The notes under the pieces: model-generated
What the model saw: the letters and a program-made list of their open reading frames with translations, nothing else
Told to the model about the DNA's origin: nothing
Database searches by the model: none
NCBI GenBank assembly: GCA_945874145.1
Contig: CAMCFN010000010.1
Coordinates: 1-64,000, forward strand
Length of the DNA: 64,000 nt
Direction: 5' to 3'
Origin: Akkermansia muciniphila
GTDB lineage: Bacteria; Verrucomicrobiota; Verrucomicrobiia; Limisphaerales; SXTU01
Made by a program: the position numbers and the translations under genes
In this document: positions 51,301 to 59,645 of the stretch, piece by piece
Layout of the letters: every line of letters starts with the position of its first letter
Position numbering within the stretch: position 1 is the stretch's first letter

Positions 51301-51995
51301 CCATGAACACCCGCGACCGCGACGAGGTGAGCGTGGTCGAGGACGCCGAGCGAGCACTGCAAGCCGCGCTCAAGGACGGCCGCCTCAGGCTGCCCGCCGG
51401 CTACTACTGGGAATGGAGCGGCCAGTTCGAGAACCAGGTGCGCGCCACCGCCCGGATGCAAATCCTCGTGCCCGTCTGCCTCGCCATCATGTTCGTGATG
51501 CTCTACCTCGGCTTCGAGCGCTGGTGGATTGCGCCGATTATTTACTTCGGGGTGCTGGTCTCCGCCTCGGGCGGCTTCATCATGCTCGCGTTATGGGGTG
51601 TGAATCTGTCAATCGCCGTATGGGTAGGGTTCCTGGTCCTCTTCGGCGTGGTGGATGACGACGGCGTCGTCATCGCCACCTATCTCGAAGGCGTCTTCAA
51701 AGACCGCGCGTTCCAGTCCGTCACCGAAATTCGCGATGCGACCATCGAGGCCGGTCTGCGGCGCATCCGGCCATGTCTCATGACCATCGCGACGACCGTG
51801 TTCGGCCTCCTGCCCATCTTCTGGGCCACCGGACGCGGCACGGACGTGATGAAGCCCATGGCCATCCCGTCGGTAGGCGGCATGGCGGTGAGCCTGATCA
51901 CGCTGTTCATCGTGCCGTGCATGTTCTGCGCCGTGGAAGAGTGGAAATGGAAGCGGGCACAACGGACATTGCCAACGGCTAGCGGAGCAGCATGA
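48387..51995 (+). CDS. cusA: CusA/CzcA-type heavy-metal RND efflux pump
   Basis: At 1202 residues this is a large HME-RND proton-driven transporter with two six-helix halves and large periplasmic loops. It opens with FLVIIGVVAIIGGGYYALRNTPVDAIPDIGEKQIIV. The TM4 proton-relay aspartate is Asp410 in AIAIGDVADMGIIMTEN, aligning with the conserved Asp of CusA. Near residues 500-570 an extra pair of hydrophobic segments (LAGALGFVTTVAMHFIFMWAG, ATGVIVALAVVRM) sits between TM6 and TM7, making it about 150 residues longer than E. coli CusA. It starts 3 bp after the adaptor stop. Confidence 0.92.
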   Translation: MVDALIRWCLKHAFLVIIGVVAIIGGGYYALRNTPVDAIPDIGEKQIIVFADWPGRSPQDVDNQVTYPLTTSLTGTPGVKTIRSMSGFGFAMVFVIFKDDVDYYWARSRVLERINVAQQRLPTGVTPVLGPDATALGQVYWYTVEGEGFDLAELRSIQDWYLRYQLNAVEGVSEVGSIGGFVKQYQIDVHPDKLRAHRVTLMDVTTAVQKANIDVGAKVIEKNGIEFFIRGVGFIKSVEDLERVVIRQEKGTPIQVKHVGTVTLGPDFRRGALDKAGVEAVGGVVLMRYGENPLDVVERVKAKIKQLEPGLPQKTLADGRVSKVKVVAFYDRTDIVKDTVATLKEALTEEALMASAVILIFLLHLRSTVSVLATLPLSVCLCFVLMYAFGVDSNIMSLAGLAIAIGDVADMGIIMTENIYRHIAIGDPKKSHFERVYDGAREVGGAIVTAVSNTLVSFIPVFFLTDQEGKLFQPLAFTKTFTIGSSVILALTVVPLICYFLFRPVTWSKRTVWILAGALGFVTTVAMHFIFMWAGATGHYSGWPMAIATGVIVALAVVRMTRERFLPLEENAVSRRVAGVYEPALRWILNHKKTFLVAPVVILMLGLTIWLGIGTTLKPVEWLANLGGPADHPRAELDQLRWQTVRRADGSTHSRMVAHKQSPDSEAVVRETRIFPGIGREFMPPLDEGSFLYMPSLLPQAGLGPAIEVNSKQDLAIASVPEVESVVGKIGRAESALDPAPIGMMESIVILKPESKWRHMPVKRVFSDWPGWVKKPLTWLWPEHRPITKSEILTELQEKTSIPGVLPTFLQPIQTRLVMLQTGFRAMMGVKIYGSDLKEIERLGLEIEQLLKHVPGATDIIADRIVGKPYLEFEIDRDRIARYGVSIRDVQDVIEVAIGGMNLMESVEGRERYPIRVRYLREFREDLPELEKILLPTSTGAQVPLAQVVTIKSVLGPQEIKGERGLLVGYVTMNTRDRDEVSVVEDAERALQAALKDGRLRLPAGYYWEWSGQFENQVRATARMQILVPVCLAIMFVMLYLGFERWWIAPIIYFGVLVSASGGFIMLALWGVNLSIAVWVGFLVLFGVVDDDGVVIATYLEGVFKDRAFQSVTEIRDATIEAGLRRIRPCLMTIATTVFGLLPIFWATGRGTDVMKPMAIPSVGGMAVSLITLFIVPCMFCAVEEWKWKRAQRTLPTASGAA

Positions 51996-52016
51996 ATCTG
52001 GCACCTTCACGACCAC

Positions 52017-53375
52017 ATGAGTGTCATCGCCAGCGAAATTATCATCATCGTATTGCTTGTGCTGGCCAACGGCATGTTCGCAATGGCGGAGCTGGCCATC
52101 ATCTCCTGCCGCAAGGCCAAGCTCCGCAAGCTGGCCGAGCAGGGTGATGCGCGGGCGCAGGCGGCCTTGGAGCTGGCGGAGTCGCCCAACCGCTTTCTGT
52201 CCACTGTGCAGGTGGGCATCACGCTCATCGGCGTGTTGGCGGGGGCATTCGGCGGCGCGACCATCGCACGGGAGATTGCCAGCGCCTTGAAACCCTTCCC
52301 GGTTCTGGCCAGCTCCGGCGAGGCGATCGGGGTGGGTACGGTCGTGCTGGGCATCACCGTGCTGTCGGTGGTGCTTGGTGAGCTGGTGCCCAAGCGGCTG
52401 GCGCTGAACAATCCGCTGGGCGTGGCGCTGGCGTTGGCCCGGCCCGTGCGCGGGCTTTCCAACCTGACCGCCCCGGTCGTGCGGCTTCTGGGCGCGCTGA
52501 CCGACGTGGTGTTGAAGCTGTTCGGTTTCCAAGCCCGATCCGAACCCGCCGTCACCGAGGACGAAGTGCGTTCGCTCGTCGAGCAGGGACATCAGGCGGG
52601 CGTGTTCTTCAAGGCGGAAAAGGAGCTGGTCGAGCACGCTCTGGCGCTGGACCGCAAGTGCGTTGGCGACTTGATGACGCAGCGGGCGCAGATCATCTGG
52701 CTCAACATCGCCGACTCCGACGAGGTGAACTGGCGGCGGATCGTCACCAGCGGTCACACTTACTTCCCCGTTTATGAAGGCCAGCGGGACAATGTGCTGG
52801 GCGTGGTGTCGTTGAAGGCGCTCTGGGCCAATCTCGCCCTCACACAGTCCACCCATTTGCGCTCCCTGCTCACCGAGCCGTTGTTCGTCCCGGCCAACAT
52901 GACCGCGCTCAAGCTGCTCGAAACCTTCAAGCAGACCCGCAAGCATCTGGCGCTGGTGCCGGACGAGTTCGGCACGGTGCAGGGGTTGGTGACGCTGGTG
53001 GACGTGTTCGAGGAAATTGTCGGCGACATTCCCGCCTTCGACCAACCGCCGCAGGTGCAGATCGTGCGCCGGGAGGATGGTTCGTGGCTGGTGGACGCCT
53101 CGCTGGAGCTGGCTCCGCTGAAACAGTTGCTCGGCGTGAAGGCTCTGCCTGGAGAGGAGCAGCAGGAGTATGAGACGTTGAGTGGCTTCCTGCTACACCA
53201 GATGCAGCGTATCCCGCACGAGGGCGATCATTTCGAGTGGGGCGGCTTTCGCTTCGAAGTGGCGGACGTTGACCGCCACCGGCTGGACAAGGTTTTAATC
53301 CAGGCGCTCCAACCGGCGGCAACCAGCACCTTGCCTGCTGCCAGTCCGCACAACTGCTCTGGGGGACCATCATGA
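52017..53375 (+). CDS. CNNM/CorC-HlyC family transporter protein
   Basis: The 452-residue protein has a DUF21 membrane domain (about residues 3-185), a CBS pair (about 205-335; FPVYEGQRDNVLGVVSLKALWANL, LVPDEFGTVQGLVTLVDVFEEIVGDI) and a CorC_HlyC C-terminal domain (about 350-430). Relatives handle magnesium or cobalt efflux. It lies 21 bp after the RND pump gene and overlaps the P-type ATPase gene by 4 bp, so it belongs to the same metal operon. Confidence 0.9.
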   Translation: MSVIASEIIIIVLLVLANGMFAMAELAIISCRKAKLRKLAEQGDARAQAALELAESPNRFLSTVQVGITLIGVLAGAFGGATIAREIASALKPFPVLASSGEAIGVGTVVLGITVLSVVLGELVPKRLALNNPLGVALALARPVRGLSNLTAPVVRLLGALTDVVLKLFGFQARSEPAVTEDEVRSLVEQGHQAGVFFKAEKELVEHALALDRKCVGDLMTQRAQIIWLNIADSDEVNWRRIVTSGHTYFPVYEGQRDNVLGVVSLKALWANLALTQSTHLRSLLTEPLFVPANMTALKLLETFKQTRKHLALVPDEFGTVQGLVTLVDVFEEIVGDIPAFDQPPQVQIVRREDGSWLVDASLELAPLKQLLGVKALPGEEQQEYETLSGFLLHQMQRIPHEGDHFEWGGFRFEVADVDRHRLDKVLIQALQPAATSTLPAASPHNCSGGPS

Positions 53376-56107
53376 ACCCGCCCCCAACCCCCACGCCCGC
53401 CTCCACCCCTTGGCATAGCCTGCCAGCCGGCGAAGCCCTCGCGCGCTTAAAGGTGAACCCAGCGGAGGGTCTCGCCCAAGACGAAGCCGCGCGCAGGCTT
53501 GCCGAGCATGGGCCGAACACGCTGCCGGAAGCCGAGCATCGCCCGCTCTGGCGGGTCTTCGCGCGGCAGTTCGCCAGCCCGCTCATCTACATCCTGTTCG
53601 TCGCGGCGGCCATTGCCTTTGCGATGGGCCATCGCAGTGATGCCGCCGTCATTCTCGTGGTGGTGCTGGTGAACGCGATCATCGGCACGTTCCAGGAAGG
53701 CCGCGCCGAGCGCTCGATGGAGGCCTTGCAACGCCTGTCCGCGCTCAAGGTGCGCGTGGTGCGCGGCGGCCGGGAGGAAATCATAGAGGCGCATGGGCTG
53801 GTGCCCGGTGACCTCGTGCTGCTGGCCGCCGGCGACGCGGTGGGCGCGGACGCGCGGGTGCTGGAAGCCGCCGCGCTCGAAGCTGCCGAGGCCGCGCTCA
53901 CGGGCGAATCGCTTCCGGTCACCAAGCAGTTGGAGGCGTTGCCGGAGGACACGTCGCTCGCCGACCGCAGCAACATGGTTTACTCCGGCACGCACATCGC
54001 GGCCGGGCGGGGCAAGGCGCTGGTGGTGACCACCAGCCTCGCCACGGAAGTGGGCAAGATTGCCAAACTTACCTCCTCAGCGATCGATCCCAAGACGCCG
54101 TTGGAGCTGCGCATCCAACAGTTCGGCCGCTACTTGGTCGGCGCGGCCATAGCCATTTTCATCATCGTCGTTGCGTTTGGCCTGATGCGCGGGATGCCCT
54201 TCCTGGAAATTCTCATGGTGGCGATCAGCCAGATGGTCTCGATGGTGCCGGAGGGCTTGCCGGTGGCCATGACGATTGCGCTGGCCGTGGGGATGCAGCG
54301 CATGGCCAAGCGCGGTGCCATCGTGCGCCGGCTCGCGGCGGTCGAAACGCTGGGTTCCACCAGCGTGATTTGCAGCGACAAGACCGGCACGCTGACGAAG
54401 AACGAGATGACCGTCACCGCGCTCTGGCTGCCGGATGGGCGGGCCATTCAGGTCAGCGGAGCGGGCTATGAACCGGTGGGCAACCTCACGTTGAGCAGCG
54501 CGGAGCTGACGCCGGATCGTGACCCCGGCGTGCGACCGCTGCTCGAAGCCGTCGCGCTCTGCAACGACGCCCAGTTGGTGCCGCCGGATGACACCGACCC
54601 GCGCTGGCGACCGCTGGGCGATCCCACCGAGGCGGCGTTGCTCACCCTCGCGGCCAAAGGCCAGGTGGAACCCGCCGCCCTGCGCCGCGACTGGCCGCGG
54701 CAGGCTGAAATCCCCTTTGATTCCGGCCCCAAGATGATGGCCACGCAACACGGACACACGACCCTGCCAAGCCGGGTTTTCATCAAAGGCGCACCCGAGG
54801 CCGTGCTTGAACTGTGCGAGCGCGCCCGGTTTGGCGGCGAGCTGCGACCGTTGGATGACGGCTTGCGGCAGCAAACGCTTGCGGCGGCGGAGGCACTTGC
54901 CAGCCAGGCCCTTCGCTGCCTCGCCGTGGCTGAAGCGGAGAGCAACGCCATGGACCCGGCCGGTGGCTTCGCCCAGTTCAAGGGCCGGACCACGTTGCTC
55001 GGGCTCATCGGGCAGATGGACCCGCCGCGCGATGAGGTGAAGGCAGCGGTGGCCGAGTCCCGCGCCGCCGGCATCCGGCCGGTCATGGTGACCGGCGATC
55101 ACAAGATCACCGGGCTGGCCGTCGCCCGCACGCTCGGCATCGCGCGCGACGGCGACCTCGCCGTGGATGGCAACGAACTGGAGAAGATGTCGGAGCCGGA
55201 TTTGCGCACCAAGCTCGACCGCATCTCGGTCTTCGCCCGGGTGCATCCCGCGCAGAAGCTCCGCATCGTGGCCGCCTTCCAAGCCCAGCAGCGCGTGGTG
55301 GCCATGACCGGCGATGGCGTGAATGACGCGCCAGCACTGGCCACCGCCGACGTGGGCGTGGCCATGGGCATCACGGGCACGGAGGTGGCCAAGGGCGCGG
55401 CCAAGATCGTCATCACCGACGACAACTTCGCCACCATCGTCAACGCCGTCGAGGAAGGGCGGCTCGTCTATCGCAACCTGAAGAAGGTGATTCTATTCCT
55501 GTTCGCGACCTCGATTGACGAGGTCATCGTGCTGCTGCTGGCGCTGTTCTGCGGCTATCCGCTGCCGCTCTCCGCCGTGCAAATCCTGTGGGTGAACATC
55601 GTCACCGAGGGCGTGCTCACCGTGAACCTCGTGCTGGAAGGCCCGGAGGGCGACGAGATGCGCCGCCCGCCGACTCCCGCCGCCGAGCCGCTGGTGGACC
55701 GCACGATGTGGCAGCGCATGTTGGTGATGGTCACGGCTTCCGTCACCGCCATCTTCGGGTTCTTCGTGTGGCGGCTCTCGACGGGCGTGCCCTTCGAGCT
55801 GGTGCGGACCGAAACCTTCACGGTGCTGGTGGTCTGCCAGTGGTTCAATGTGCTGAATTGTCGGAGTGAGCTGAATTCGGCGCTGAACTGGAGCATTTTC
55901 AAGAACTGGTGGCTGCTCGGCGGCATCCTGCTCGGCAACGTGCTGCAACTGCTCGTCATTTACACCGAGCCGATGAACCGGATTTTCCACACGGTGCCCA
56001 TTTCGCTGCCTGACTTTTTCCTCATCGGCGCGGTGGCCAGCCTGGTGTTGTGGGCGGAGGAGGCGCGGAAGTTCTTCGCACGGCGTTCACTCCGCAGGGG
56101 CGCATGA
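53372..56107 (+). CDS. P-type cation-transporting ATPase (P2A, Ca2+/Mn2+-like)
   Basis: A 911-residue P-type ATPase. It shows an actuator-domain TGE motif (AALTGESLPVTKQ), the phosphorylated Asp336 in ICSDKTGTLTKNEMTV, the KGAPE nucleotide-binding motif and the hinge MTGDGVNDAPAL. The layout is that of PMR1/SERCA-like ATPases: N-terminal cation_ATPase_N, ten membrane segments and a C-terminal cation_ATPase_C domain, and it has no CPC motif or N-terminal metal domains. It is therefore more likely a Ca2+ or Mn2+ pump than a copper pump, although it is the last gene of a copper-like operon. Confidence 0.92.
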   Translation: MNPPPTPTPASTPWHSLPAGEALARLKVNPAEGLAQDEAARRLAEHGPNTLPEAEHRPLWRVFARQFASPLIYILFVAAAIAFAMGHRSDAAVILVVVLVNAIIGTFQEGRAERSMEALQRLSALKVRVVRGGREEIIEAHGLVPGDLVLLAAGDAVGADARVLEAAALEAAEAALTGESLPVTKQLEALPEDTSLADRSNMVYSGTHIAAGRGKALVVTTSLATEVGKIAKLTSSAIDPKTPLELRIQQFGRYLVGAAIAIFIIVVAFGLMRGMPFLEILMVAISQMVSMVPEGLPVAMTIALAVGMQRMAKRGAIVRRLAAVETLGSTSVICSDKTGTLTKNEMTVTALWLPDGRAIQVSGAGYEPVGNLTLSSAELTPDRDPGVRPLLEAVALCNDAQLVPPDDTDPRWRPLGDPTEAALLTLAAKGQVEPAALRRDWPRQAEIPFDSGPKMMATQHGHTTLPSRVFIKGAPEAVLELCERARFGGELRPLDDGLRQQTLAAAEALASQALRCLAVAEAESNAMDPAGGFAQFKGRTTLLGLIGQMDPPRDEVKAAVAESRAAGIRPVMVTGDHKITGLAVARTLGIARDGDLAVDGNELEKMSEPDLRTKLDRISVFARVHPAQKLRIVAAFQAQQRVVAMTGDGVNDAPALATADVGVAMGITGTEVAKGAAKIVITDDNFATIVNAVEEGRLVYRNLKKVILFLFATSIDEVIVLLLALFCGYPLPLSAVQILWVNIVTEGVLTVNLVLEGPEGDEMRRPPTPAAEPLVDRTMWQRMLVMVTASVTAIFGFFVWRLSTGVPFELVRTETFTVLVVCQWFNVLNCRSELNSALNWSIFKNWWLLGGILLGNVLQLLVIYTEPMNRIFHTVPISLPDFFLIGAVASLVLWAEEARKFFARRSLRRGA

Positions 56108-56139
56108 GCCCGAATTCCTGACTCGGACGAGTGCCGAGG

Positions 56140-56254
56140 GCACGGAACGCGGCATTCATGCCACAGCATCGTGCGCAGGTTAGGACCGATCGAACCGCAC
56201 TGTTGCAACCGAGCTTTCTGCGGCGTGAACGCCGTGCTCCGTGCCGCTCCGATT
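56140..56254. repeat. REPIN-like pair, locus 3
   Basis: GGCACGGAACGCGGCATTCA... near 56140-56163 and its inverted partner (GGCGTGAACGCCGTGCTCCG...) near 56222-56250 are relatives of the pairs at 23483-23578 and 38543-38641. They fill the gap between the convergent P-type ATPase and helicase genes. Confidence 0.6.
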
Positions 56255-56264
56255 CATCGCCTGA

Positions 56265-58568
56265 CTAGAACGGTGATTCCTCGCCGTGCTCGCTGGTCTC
56301 ACCCATGTCGCTGAAGTCCGTCGCTGGCGCGTGCGGGCGGAGGTTCCATTCCTCGCGCAGCTCCACGGGGATTTCGGCGAGGAAGCGAGAGGGCTGTTGC
56401 ATCGCGTCGCCGCCACCTTGCATGAAGCGCATGAGCGGGTGCGAAAGATACAGTTCGTCCTTCGCACGCGTGACGGCGACGTAGAAGAGCCGGCGCTCCT
56501 CCTCCTCGCCCTCAGGTGAATCTATCGAGCGCGAGGAAGGAAAGAGTCCGTCGCAAAGCATGATGACGAAGACGACGCGGAACTCGAGCCCCTTGGCTTG
56601 GTGGATGGAGGAGAGTCGAATCTTCTCGTGATCGTCCTCGCGCGGTTTGTCTTCCTCGGCCTCGACGTTCGTCAGCAGCGCGAGCTGCGTGAGGAAGTCC
56701 TCGACGGTCGGGAACTGGCGCGAGAAGGCGGCGAGCTGCTCCAGGTCTTCGAGACGGTTGCGAAAGTTGGTGTAAGTGGCCTTGAGGTAATCCTCGTAAC
56801 CCGCCTCCAGCACGAGGCGAATCATGGCGTCGGTCTTTGCGCGAATTTCCGCCGCGCAGAGCTGCGCGATGGTGGCGGTGAACTGCGCCCAGGCGGCGGC
56901 GGTTTTCTTCGGGACGCTCGAGGAGATGCGGGCCAAAGACTTGGCGAGCCGTTCTCCCTCACCCCGGCTCTCTCCCGCTGGGAGAGGGAGAATGTCACTC
57001 AGCGGTGGACTAAAGGTGGCTCGCTCGGTGTTCGATGCGTTTGAGCCGCGAGGCAGCGCGGCCCTACCAGCGGCGGGAGTGGAGCCGGGTGCTTCCGAGT
57101 CCTCGAATGCGTCCGAGGCTATTCCCTCTCCCGGCGGGAGAGGGCCAGGGCGAGGGGGAACGCGTTCTTGGTCTGGCTGCATCCGATTTGCCTGTGGTGG
57201 TCGTGCGCCGAACTCGGAACAGAACTTTCCCCACAACTTGTCCGCGCTCTTGCCGCCGACGCCCGGCATCATGCGGACGAGTCTCTTGAAAGAAATCTCG
57301 TCGCGCGGGTTGTGGACGAGCTTGAGGTAGGCGGCCACGTCCTTCACATGCGCTTGCTCGAAGAAGCGAATGCCACTGGTGATGCTGAAGGGGATGTTGC
57401 GGCGGGTCAGCTCGAACTGAAGCTCCAGCGCGTGGAAGTGCGAGCGGTAGAGCACGGCCATCTCGTTCAGCGGGATGCCTTCGTCGCGCAGTTCCAGCGC
57501 GCGTTGGGCGACGAACGACGCCTGTTCGCTGGCGTCCATGCACGCGACGACGACGGGCTTCATGCCGGACGGACGGGCCGGGGCCAGCTCCTTTTGGAAC
57601 TGGTGGATGTTCGGCGCGATGGCGGCGTTGGCGAAGGCGAGAATCTCCGGCGTGCTCCGGTAGTTGACCTCGATTTTGAAGGTCTGGCAGCCGTAGTAGC
57701 GCTTCGGGAACTCGAGGATGTTTTTGAAGTTCGCCCCGCGCCACGCGTAGATGCTTTGCGCGTCGTCGCCCACAACCATGACGTTCTTGTGGACAGCGGC
57801 TAGGCGGTCGATGAGTTCGCCCTGGAGCGAGTTCGTGTCCTGATACTCGTCCACGAGGATGAACTGGAAGCGGCGCTGGTAGAAGTCGCGCAGGTCGGGG
57901 AAGTCACGGAGGACCGCGAGCCATTGCGTGAGCAGGTCGTCGAAGTCCATGCCGTTCGTGGCCTGCCTGCGCGCGCGGTAGCGGGCGGCGATGTCTTCAA
58001 TCTTGTTCGTGAGCGGGGCGAAGTGGTCATAGTCCTGCGCGACCGTCTCGGCGAGGGAGCGGCCGGTGTTCAGGGCCATCGAGAAGATATCGCCAAGCAC
58101 ATCGGGCTTCGGGAAACGTGTCTCCTTTACGTCAATGCCCGCCTCGTCCACGCAAGCTTGAATCAAGTCCTTCGCATCCTCGCGGTCGAGGATGGTGAAG
58201 TCGGGTCGCCAGCCGAGCACTTCCGCATGGCGACGGAGAATGCGGTTGCCAACGGAGTGGAACGTGCCGCCCCAGAGGTTGGAAACGTCGTTGCCGAGCA
58301 GGTCGCTCACGCGGCGCATCATTTCCTTCGCGGCCTTGTTGGTGAAGGTCAGCAGCAGGATGCGGTCGGGCGGCGTGCCGTGCTCGATGAGCCAAGCGAC
58401 GCGGTAGGTGAGCGTGCGCGTCTTGCCCGCGCCCGCGCCGGCGATGACGAGCGCGGGACCGTTCTCGGCGGTGACGGCGGCATATTGCTGGGCGTTCAGC
58501 TCGCGCGCGTAGTCAATCTGCAACTCGACGGGAGCGGAGAAGCGATTGAGCTGGTAGTCGCGCGACAC
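56265..58568 (-). CDS. uvrD: UvrD/Rep/PcrA-type DNA helicase with repeat-derived insertion
   Basis: A 767-residue superfamily 1A helicase. Walker A is at 44-50 (GAGAGKT), Walker B DEYQDT at 240-245, GDDAQSIYAWRGA near 267-279, VNYRSTPEIL near 301-310, the RLSSIHQAKGLEF motif near 651-663 and VAVTRAKDELYLSHP at 697-711. It unwinds DNA in repair or replication restart. Residues about 459-541 do not fit the family: they are encoded by two inverted copies of a CTCTCCCGC..GGGAGAGGG repeat (56951-56994 and 57122-57162) and the DNA between. The insertion lies in the 2B-like region and keeps the frame. Confidence 0.93.
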   Translation of the reverse strand: MSRDYQLNRFSAPVELQIDYARELNAQQYAAVTAENGPALVIAGAGAGKTRTLTYRVAWLIEHGTPPDRILLLTFTNKAAKEMMRRVSDLLGNDVSNLWGGTFHSVGNRILRRHAEVLGWRPDFTILDREDAKDLIQACVDEAGIDVKETRFPKPDVLGDIFSMALNTGRSLAETVAQDYDHFAPLTNKIEDIAARYRARRQATNGMDFDDLLTQWLAVLRDFPDLRDFYQRRFQFILVDEYQDTNSLQGELIDRLAAVHKNVMVVGDDAQSIYAWRGANFKNILEFPKRYYGCQTFKIEVNYRSTPEILAFANAAIAPNIHQFQKELAPARPSGMKPVVVACMDASEQASFVAQRALELRDEGIPLNEMAVLYRSHFHALELQFELTRRNIPFSITSGIRFFEQAHVKDVAAYLKLVHNPRDEISFKRLVRMMPGVGGKSADKLWGKFCSEFGARPPQANRMQPDQERVPPRPGPLPPGEGIASDAFEDSEAPGSTPAAGRAALPRGSNASNTERATFSPPLSDILPLPAGESRGEGERLAKSLARISSSVPKKTAAAWAQFTATIAQLCAAEIRAKTDAMIRLVLEAGYEDYLKATYTNFRNRLEDLEQLAAFSRQFPTVEDFLTQLALLTNVEAEEDKPREDDHEKIRLSSIHQAKGLEFRVVFVIMLCDGLFPSSRSIDSPEGEEEERRLFYVAVTRAKDELYLSHPLMRFMQGGGDAMQQPSRFLAEIPVELREEWNLRPHAPATDFSDMGETSEHGEESPF
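56951..57162. repeat. Inverted pair of GGGAGAGGG-type repeats inside the helicase gene
   Basis: GGCTCTCTCCCGCTGGGAGA... at 56951-56994 and CCTCTCCCGGCGGGAGAGGG... at 57122-57162 are the same dispersed repeat in opposite orientation, each itself palindromic. The whole 212-bp unit is read through in the uvrD frame as a Pro/Gly/Ser-rich peptide. Confidence 0.7.
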
Positions 58569-58703
58569 GGCGGGGATTCAACGGGCAGGGAGCAAGCGAG
58601 AGAAGGAAAAACCAACCCTCATGGAAGGCGAGCCGAGCAGGCTCACTTCAAATGCCGAGCGCGGAAGCCGGAACGGGGGGGCAGAGACTCCTTGCGCCGC
58701 CTG

Positions 58704-59561
58704 CTACTTGGCGACGACTGCTTCCTGCTCGGCAGCCATCTTCCGCACGCGCTTTATGTTAGCCTCGATATGGATGAGGTAGGCGTTGGGGCCGGCTGGA
58801 TAAGGGTCGCTGAGATAGCGATAGACGCCCTGGAAATCCTTCTCAACCTTGGGCAGAACGTATTTCTCCCAAAACCCGCCGGTCATTCGGACGAGATGCT
58901 CGACGCTCTCAAATATCAGCTTGGTGCCGCTATAACGGGCAGATTCGGCAAATTCGGCGAAGAGGATGGGCAGCTTGTCCGGGTAATCGACTGCCGCCAT
59001 CTGGCCAAGCAGATCTGCCGTGCCGATGCAGTAGCCGACGGCACGCTCCAAGTCGTTTTGGAACGGGATGGCGTCCAGCTTAACGTTGACGCCCGTGCAG
59101 CGGATCATGCGCGAGACCACGCCGATGTCTTCGCGGTCGTAGGATTTTTCAGCCAGAAGCTGCTGGGCGAAATTGGCGCTGCGGCTGACGTGGATAAGGG
59201 TGTATTTGGCCCCGGTGCCCTCGTTGTCGCCGCGCACTTTCAGGTAGCCAGTGTCGTGCAACAGGATAGCCAGCAGGCCGAGCTCAAACATTCGCTGCGG
59301 GATGGGCGGCTGCGCCTCGGTCCGTTGGCGGCCTTGGAGGATCAAGGCGTAGCACAAGGTGCCCTGCAATGTGTGCTCGAAATCGTGGTAGCGGGCATCC
59401 ACCGGCTGGTAATCCCGATAACAGCCGCCAAAAGCATCTACCGCCCAGCCAAACACCCGGGCCACATAGCCCGGCCCAGCTTTAGGGAACATCCCGGCAT
59501 AAATACCGGCAACGGCTGCCTGCACGGCGACAGGACTTTTCGTGTCCGCGAGAGGGAACAT
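58704..59561 (-). CDS. HD-domain phosphohydrolase-like protein
   Basis: A 285-residue protein with an HD metal-dependent phosphohydrolase domain. The first His is in ARYHDFEHT (residues 56-64), HD is at 102-103 (LAILLHDTGYLK), and a later acidic/basic pair lies in the GTADLLGQM region. The layout matches the HD family that cuts cyclic nucleotides, nucleotides or (p)ppGpp-like molecules; the substrate is unknown. The ATG at 59561 starts the conserved part; the longer frame overlaps the divergent amidohydrolase gene. Confidence 0.8.
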   Translation of the reverse strand: MFPLADTKSPVAVQAAVAGIYAGMFPKAGPGYVARVFGWAVDAFGGCYRDYQPVDARYHDFEHTLQGTLCYALILQGRQRTEAQPPIPQRMFELGLLAILLHDTGYLKVRGDNEGTGAKYTLIHVSRSANFAQQLLAEKSYDREDIGVVSRMIRCTGVNVKLDAIPFQNDLERAVGYCIGTADLLGQMAAVDYPDKLPILFAEFAESARYSGTKLIFESVEHLVRMTGGFWEKYVLPKVEKDFQGVYRYLSDPYPAGPNAYLIHIEANIKRVRKMAAEQEAVVAK

Positions 59562-59645
59562 CGCAGCGAACCTAGGCAAGCATAGAAACTTATGCACGCA
59601 TATTTTCCTACGGCATTTTCCCCGACCCTCTGTTAAATCCTCCCC

